22,619 bases of DNA from Bacteroidales bacterium UBA1800. GTDB lineage: Bacteria; Bacteroidota; Bacteroidia; Bacteroidales; VadinHA17. The stretch spans positions 1 through 22,619 of the forward strand of contig DCFQ01000108.1 of the NCBI GenBank assembly GCA_002319915.1. The letters are read 5' to 3'. Below the pieces are notes generated by a model. That model searched no databases. It was not told where the DNA came from and saw nothing but the letters and a program-made list of their open reading frames with translations. Of this stretch, positions 20,654 to 22,619 are shown in pieces; positions within the stretch are counted from its first letter, which is position 1; the number at the start of each line of letters is the position of its first letter. The position numbers and the translations under genes are program-made.

Positions 20654-22045
20654 TTACACCACCTTCATGTTCAGCGGATCCCAGTTGATGATCTTCTTCT
20701 GGAAATAGCTGTCGTTGCATGCGAGTGTCGGGGCGGCTGCCCTGAATGCAAATTCCGGTCCTTCGACGAGAGGCTTGTTATCGCGGACTCCGTCAAAGAA
20801 ATTCTTGAAATGCTCAAGGTGCTCATCATAGTTCTCCGGTGCTGTGTAGTTGATCGGAGGTTTGACCGGTCTTTTCTGCTGATCGGCAGTGTACTTCTTG
20901 TTGTACTCCTTCATCAGCTCTTCCTGCATGGCTTTCGGGTATGTATCGAATGCATCCCAGCCGCCGATCCCGGGAGCCTTTGACATGAGGCTGTGCGTGA
21001 TCGTGAAACCGTTGTCGAGCATCTCGATCACTCCTTCGTTGCCCACGAACCTGGTGACTCCCTTCTCCCCCTGCCCGCTGACAAAGTTAACTCTCAGCAT
21101 AAGCTGGAATGCAGGGTGTTCCTTGGTTTCGGGATACTGCATAATTCCGGTCATTATGTCGGGGACATCCCTGCCGTCCTTCCAGTAGCAGAGCTGCCCG
21201 GAAGCGAAGATCACCTTCGGTCCTATGGAATCGGTTATGAGATGGATCCCTGAAAGCAGGTGAACAAAAAGGTCGCCGGCAACGCCGGTGCCGAAATCCT
21301 TGTAATTACGCCACCAGAAGAATTTCTTCGGGTCCCACGGCATTTTGGCCATCCCTTCGATATAGCGGTCCCAGTCTACAGTGGTGGGGGATCCGTCGGT
21401 AGGCATGGTATATTCCCAGGCGCCGAGGGCGTCCTGCCTGTCAAATGAGGCTTCAACACAGTTGAGCTGGCCGATTTCCCCGGTCTTATACAGCTCCTTT
21501 GCTTTGCGGTAGACGATGCTGCTTACGCGCTGGCTGCCCACCTGCATCGGCTTACCGGTTTTCTTCTGGGCGGCAATTACCGGAAGTCCGTCGCTGATCT
21601 TCTGTACGACAGGCTTTTCACAGTAGACTGCCTTTCCGGCGTTCATTGCATCGATTGCAATCCGGGCGTGCCAGAGATCGGCGGTGGCAATGATCACGGC
21701 ATCAATGTCCTTCCGGTTAAGGATCTCACGGTAATCGCGGGTTGTAAAGATATTGTTGCCGTATTTCTCCTTTGCCCGTGCAAGCCTGCCATTGTAAAGG
21801 TCACAGGCTGCGACGAGTTCGACTCCGGGCACCTTCAGTGCCGAATCGGTGTCGACATTGCCCATGATCCCCAGGCCGATGGTGGCCACCCTGATCTTGT
21901 CATTCGGACTGATCCTAGGCGAAAATGGCATGGCGCGATTTTCAGACGTCTCGGAAGCCAGCGACTTGAACGGGCCGGCTGCCAGCAGAAGGGAAGTTCC
22001 TCCAAGCTGCTTGATGAATTTCCTGCGGGTTGAGTTTGTTTTCAT
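20654..22045 (-). CDS. Gfo/Idh/MocA-family oxidoreductase with Tat signal
   Basis: The product has 463 residues. It begins with a twin-arginine leader, STRRKFIKQLGGTSLLLAAG, so it is probably exported folded with its nucleotide bound. The Rossmann domain shows VATIGLGIMGN (G57, G59, G62), AACD near 79-82 at the end of beta-2, and the family's CEKPVVQ (about 142-148), whose Lys is usually catalytic. The C-terminal substrate domain follows with MPWDPKKFFWWRNYKDFGTG. Family members oxidise or epimerise sugars and related polyols with NAD(P); secreted Bacteroidota relatives are common near glycan-degradation genes. Its substrate cannot be read here. It appears to be a single-gene unit, ending two bases from the convergent lipoprotein gene with no room for a separate terminator. 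Confidence 0.93.
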   Translation of the reverse strand: MKTNSTRRKFIKQLGGTSLLLAAGPFKSLASETSENRAMPFSPRISPNDKIRVATIGLGIMGNVDTDSALKVPGVELVAACDLYNGRLARAKEKYGNNIFTTRDYREILNRKDIDAVIIATADLWHARIAIDAMNAGKAVYCEKPVVQKISDGLPVIAAQKKTGKPMQVGSQRVSSIVYRKAKELYKTGEIGQLNCVEASFDRQDALGAWEYTMPTDGSPTTVDWDRYIEGMAKMPWDPKKFFWWRNYKDFGTGVAGDLFVHLLSGIHLITDSIGPKVIFASGQLCYWKDGRDVPDIMTGIMQYPETKEHPAFQLMLRVNFVSGQGEKGVTRFVGNEGVIEMLDNGFTITHSLMSKAPGIGGWDAFDTYPKAMQEELMKEYNKKYTADQQKRPVKPPINYTAPENYDEHLEHFKNFFDGVRDNKPLVEGPEFAFRAAAPTLACNDSYFQKKIINWDPLNMKVV

Positions 22046-22156
22046 ATCAAGGTTTTAAAAAGTCATTTAATTGTCCCATAAAATTATGAAAATAGGAATA
22101 ACGTGTTACGAAAATCTGATCTTTCAGGATGCTTTTCTGATGAAATACATTTGTTA

Positions 22157-22164
22157 TATCTTTG
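22157..22164 (+). promoter_or_regulatory. Candidate -7 box ahead of the DUF486 gene
   Basis: TATCTTTG matches TAnnTTTG and lies only nine bases before the ATG at 22174. If used, the transcript would be almost leaderless. No -33 TTTG at normal spacing is seen. Confidence 0.3.
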
Positions 22165-22173
22165 CACAATTTT

Positions 22174-22542
22174 ATGAAAGGATTATATACAATCGGACTT
22201 CTGTTCATATCGAATACATTCATGACCTTTGCATGGTATGGACATTTGAAGCTTAAGAACGCGGGGTGGGTAAGCAGGTGGGGCCTCCCGGCAATTATCC
22301 TTTTCAGCTGGTGCATAGCCCTGTTCGAGTATATTTTCCAGGTCCCGGCAAACCGTATCGGTTACCAGAGCTATGGAGGCCCGTTCAACCTCTGGCAGCT
22401 CAAGGTGATCCAGGAAGCCATCACACTTATAGTCTTTACGTTTTTCACTATCTTCGTTTTCCACAACGAATCGCTGAAGATCAACCATTTGATAGGTTTC
22501 TTCTTCCTTATGCTCGCGGTTTATTTTATTTTCAAGGATTGA
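22174..22542 (+). CDS. DUF486 (DMT-like) small membrane protein
   Basis: The product has 122 residues. ATG at 22174 is chosen over an in-frame TTG at 22162, because MKGLYTIGLLFISNTFMTFAW begins the first membrane helix directly. Four membrane segments are visible (about 3-21, 36-53, 76-94, 103-120). The family signature is clear: SNTFMTFAWYGHLK, WGLPAIILFSWCIALFEYIFQVPANRIGY and LKVIQEAITL. DUF486 proteins are half-size relatives of the drug/metabolite transporter superfamily and are probably homo-oligomeric; no substrate is known. It appears to be a single gene, with a TAnnTTTG box just upstream and a repeat downstream. Confidence 0.92.
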   Translation: MKGLYTIGLLFISNTFMTFAWYGHLKLKNAGWVSRWGLPAIILFSWCIALFEYIFQVPANRIGYQSYGGPFNLWQLKVIQEAITLIVFTFFTIFVFHNESLKINHLIGFFFLMLAVYFIFKD

Positions 22543-22554
22543 GGTAGGAACTGG

Positions 22555-22581
22555 CACGGAGAGCACAAAGGAGACACAGAG
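22555..22581. repeat. CACARAG-type short repeats at the window end
   Basis: CACGGAG (22555-22561), CACAAAG (22564-22570) and CACAGAG (22575-22581) recur at 9- and 11-base spacing, just after the DUF486 stop. The style is like the CGCAAAG element at 14392-14554. The rest of the element, including any inverted partner, lies beyond the window. Confidence 0.4.
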
Positions 22582-22619
22582 TGGGAACCATAGACAATCT
22601 GCCGGAGAGTTTAAGAAGA

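Overview
The window looks like chromosomal DNA of an anaerobic or facultative Bacteroidota species (Bacteroidales/Marinilabiliales type), with no plasmid, phage or transposase genes. The signs are an ECF sigma / FecR-DUF4974 / STN-TonB receptor trio, a FISUMP-domain protein, DUF6702 proteins, many lipoproteins and Tat-type exported enzymes, promoter -7 boxes of the TAnnTTTG type, weak Shine-Dalgarno sequences, and an oxygen-sensitive glycyl radical enzyme. The genus cannot be named from this sequence. Almost all genes lie on the minus strand. The plus-strand genes are the truncated first gene, the beta-helix lipoprotein at 18897 and the small membrane protein at 22174.

Layout. (1) 2-1048: 3' part of a DUF3857/transglutaminase-like protein, meeting tail-to-tail an exported aminotransferase class V plus RidA pair (2887-1071). 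(2) 3791-2973: exported FISUMP protein. (3) 5536-4082: serine beta-lactamase-like lipoprotein. (4) 11495-5641: a tight same-strand run of five genes: DUF6702, a nucleoside hydrolase-FmdE fusion, a second DUF6702, a glycyl radical enzyme and its radical-SAM activase. A candidate promoter precedes it and a hairpin follows it. (5) 12957-11686: a Cys-rich DUF3795 protein and a cation diffusion facilitator. (6) 14234-13263: lipoprotein of unknown function. (7) 18662-14585: ECF sigma, FecR anti-sigma and TonB-dependent receptor, one regulated nutrient-uptake operon, with no SusD partner visible. (8) 18897-20651: Cthe_2159-like beta-helix lipoprotein, divergent from the sigma gene. (9) 22045-20654: Tat-exported Gfo/Idh/MocA oxidoreductase. 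(10) 22174-22542: DUF486 membrane protein.

The most unusual locus is the five-gene run at 5641-11495. A secreted nucleoside hydrolase fused to an FmdE-like domain sits between two diverged DUF6702 paralogues, with a cytoplasmic glycyl radical enzyme of the Cys-x-Glu (dehydratase/lyase) class directly downstream. The substrate cannot be read from the sequence. A second point of interest is an aminotransferase with a Tat-like signal next to a RidA protein with a Sec signal, which suggests PLP chemistry and its clean-up outside the cytoplasm. The intergenic DNA carries CGCAAAG/CACARAG-type repeats (14392-14554 and 22555-22581) and several hairpins. No tRNA, rRNA, CRISPR array or insertion sequence was seen.
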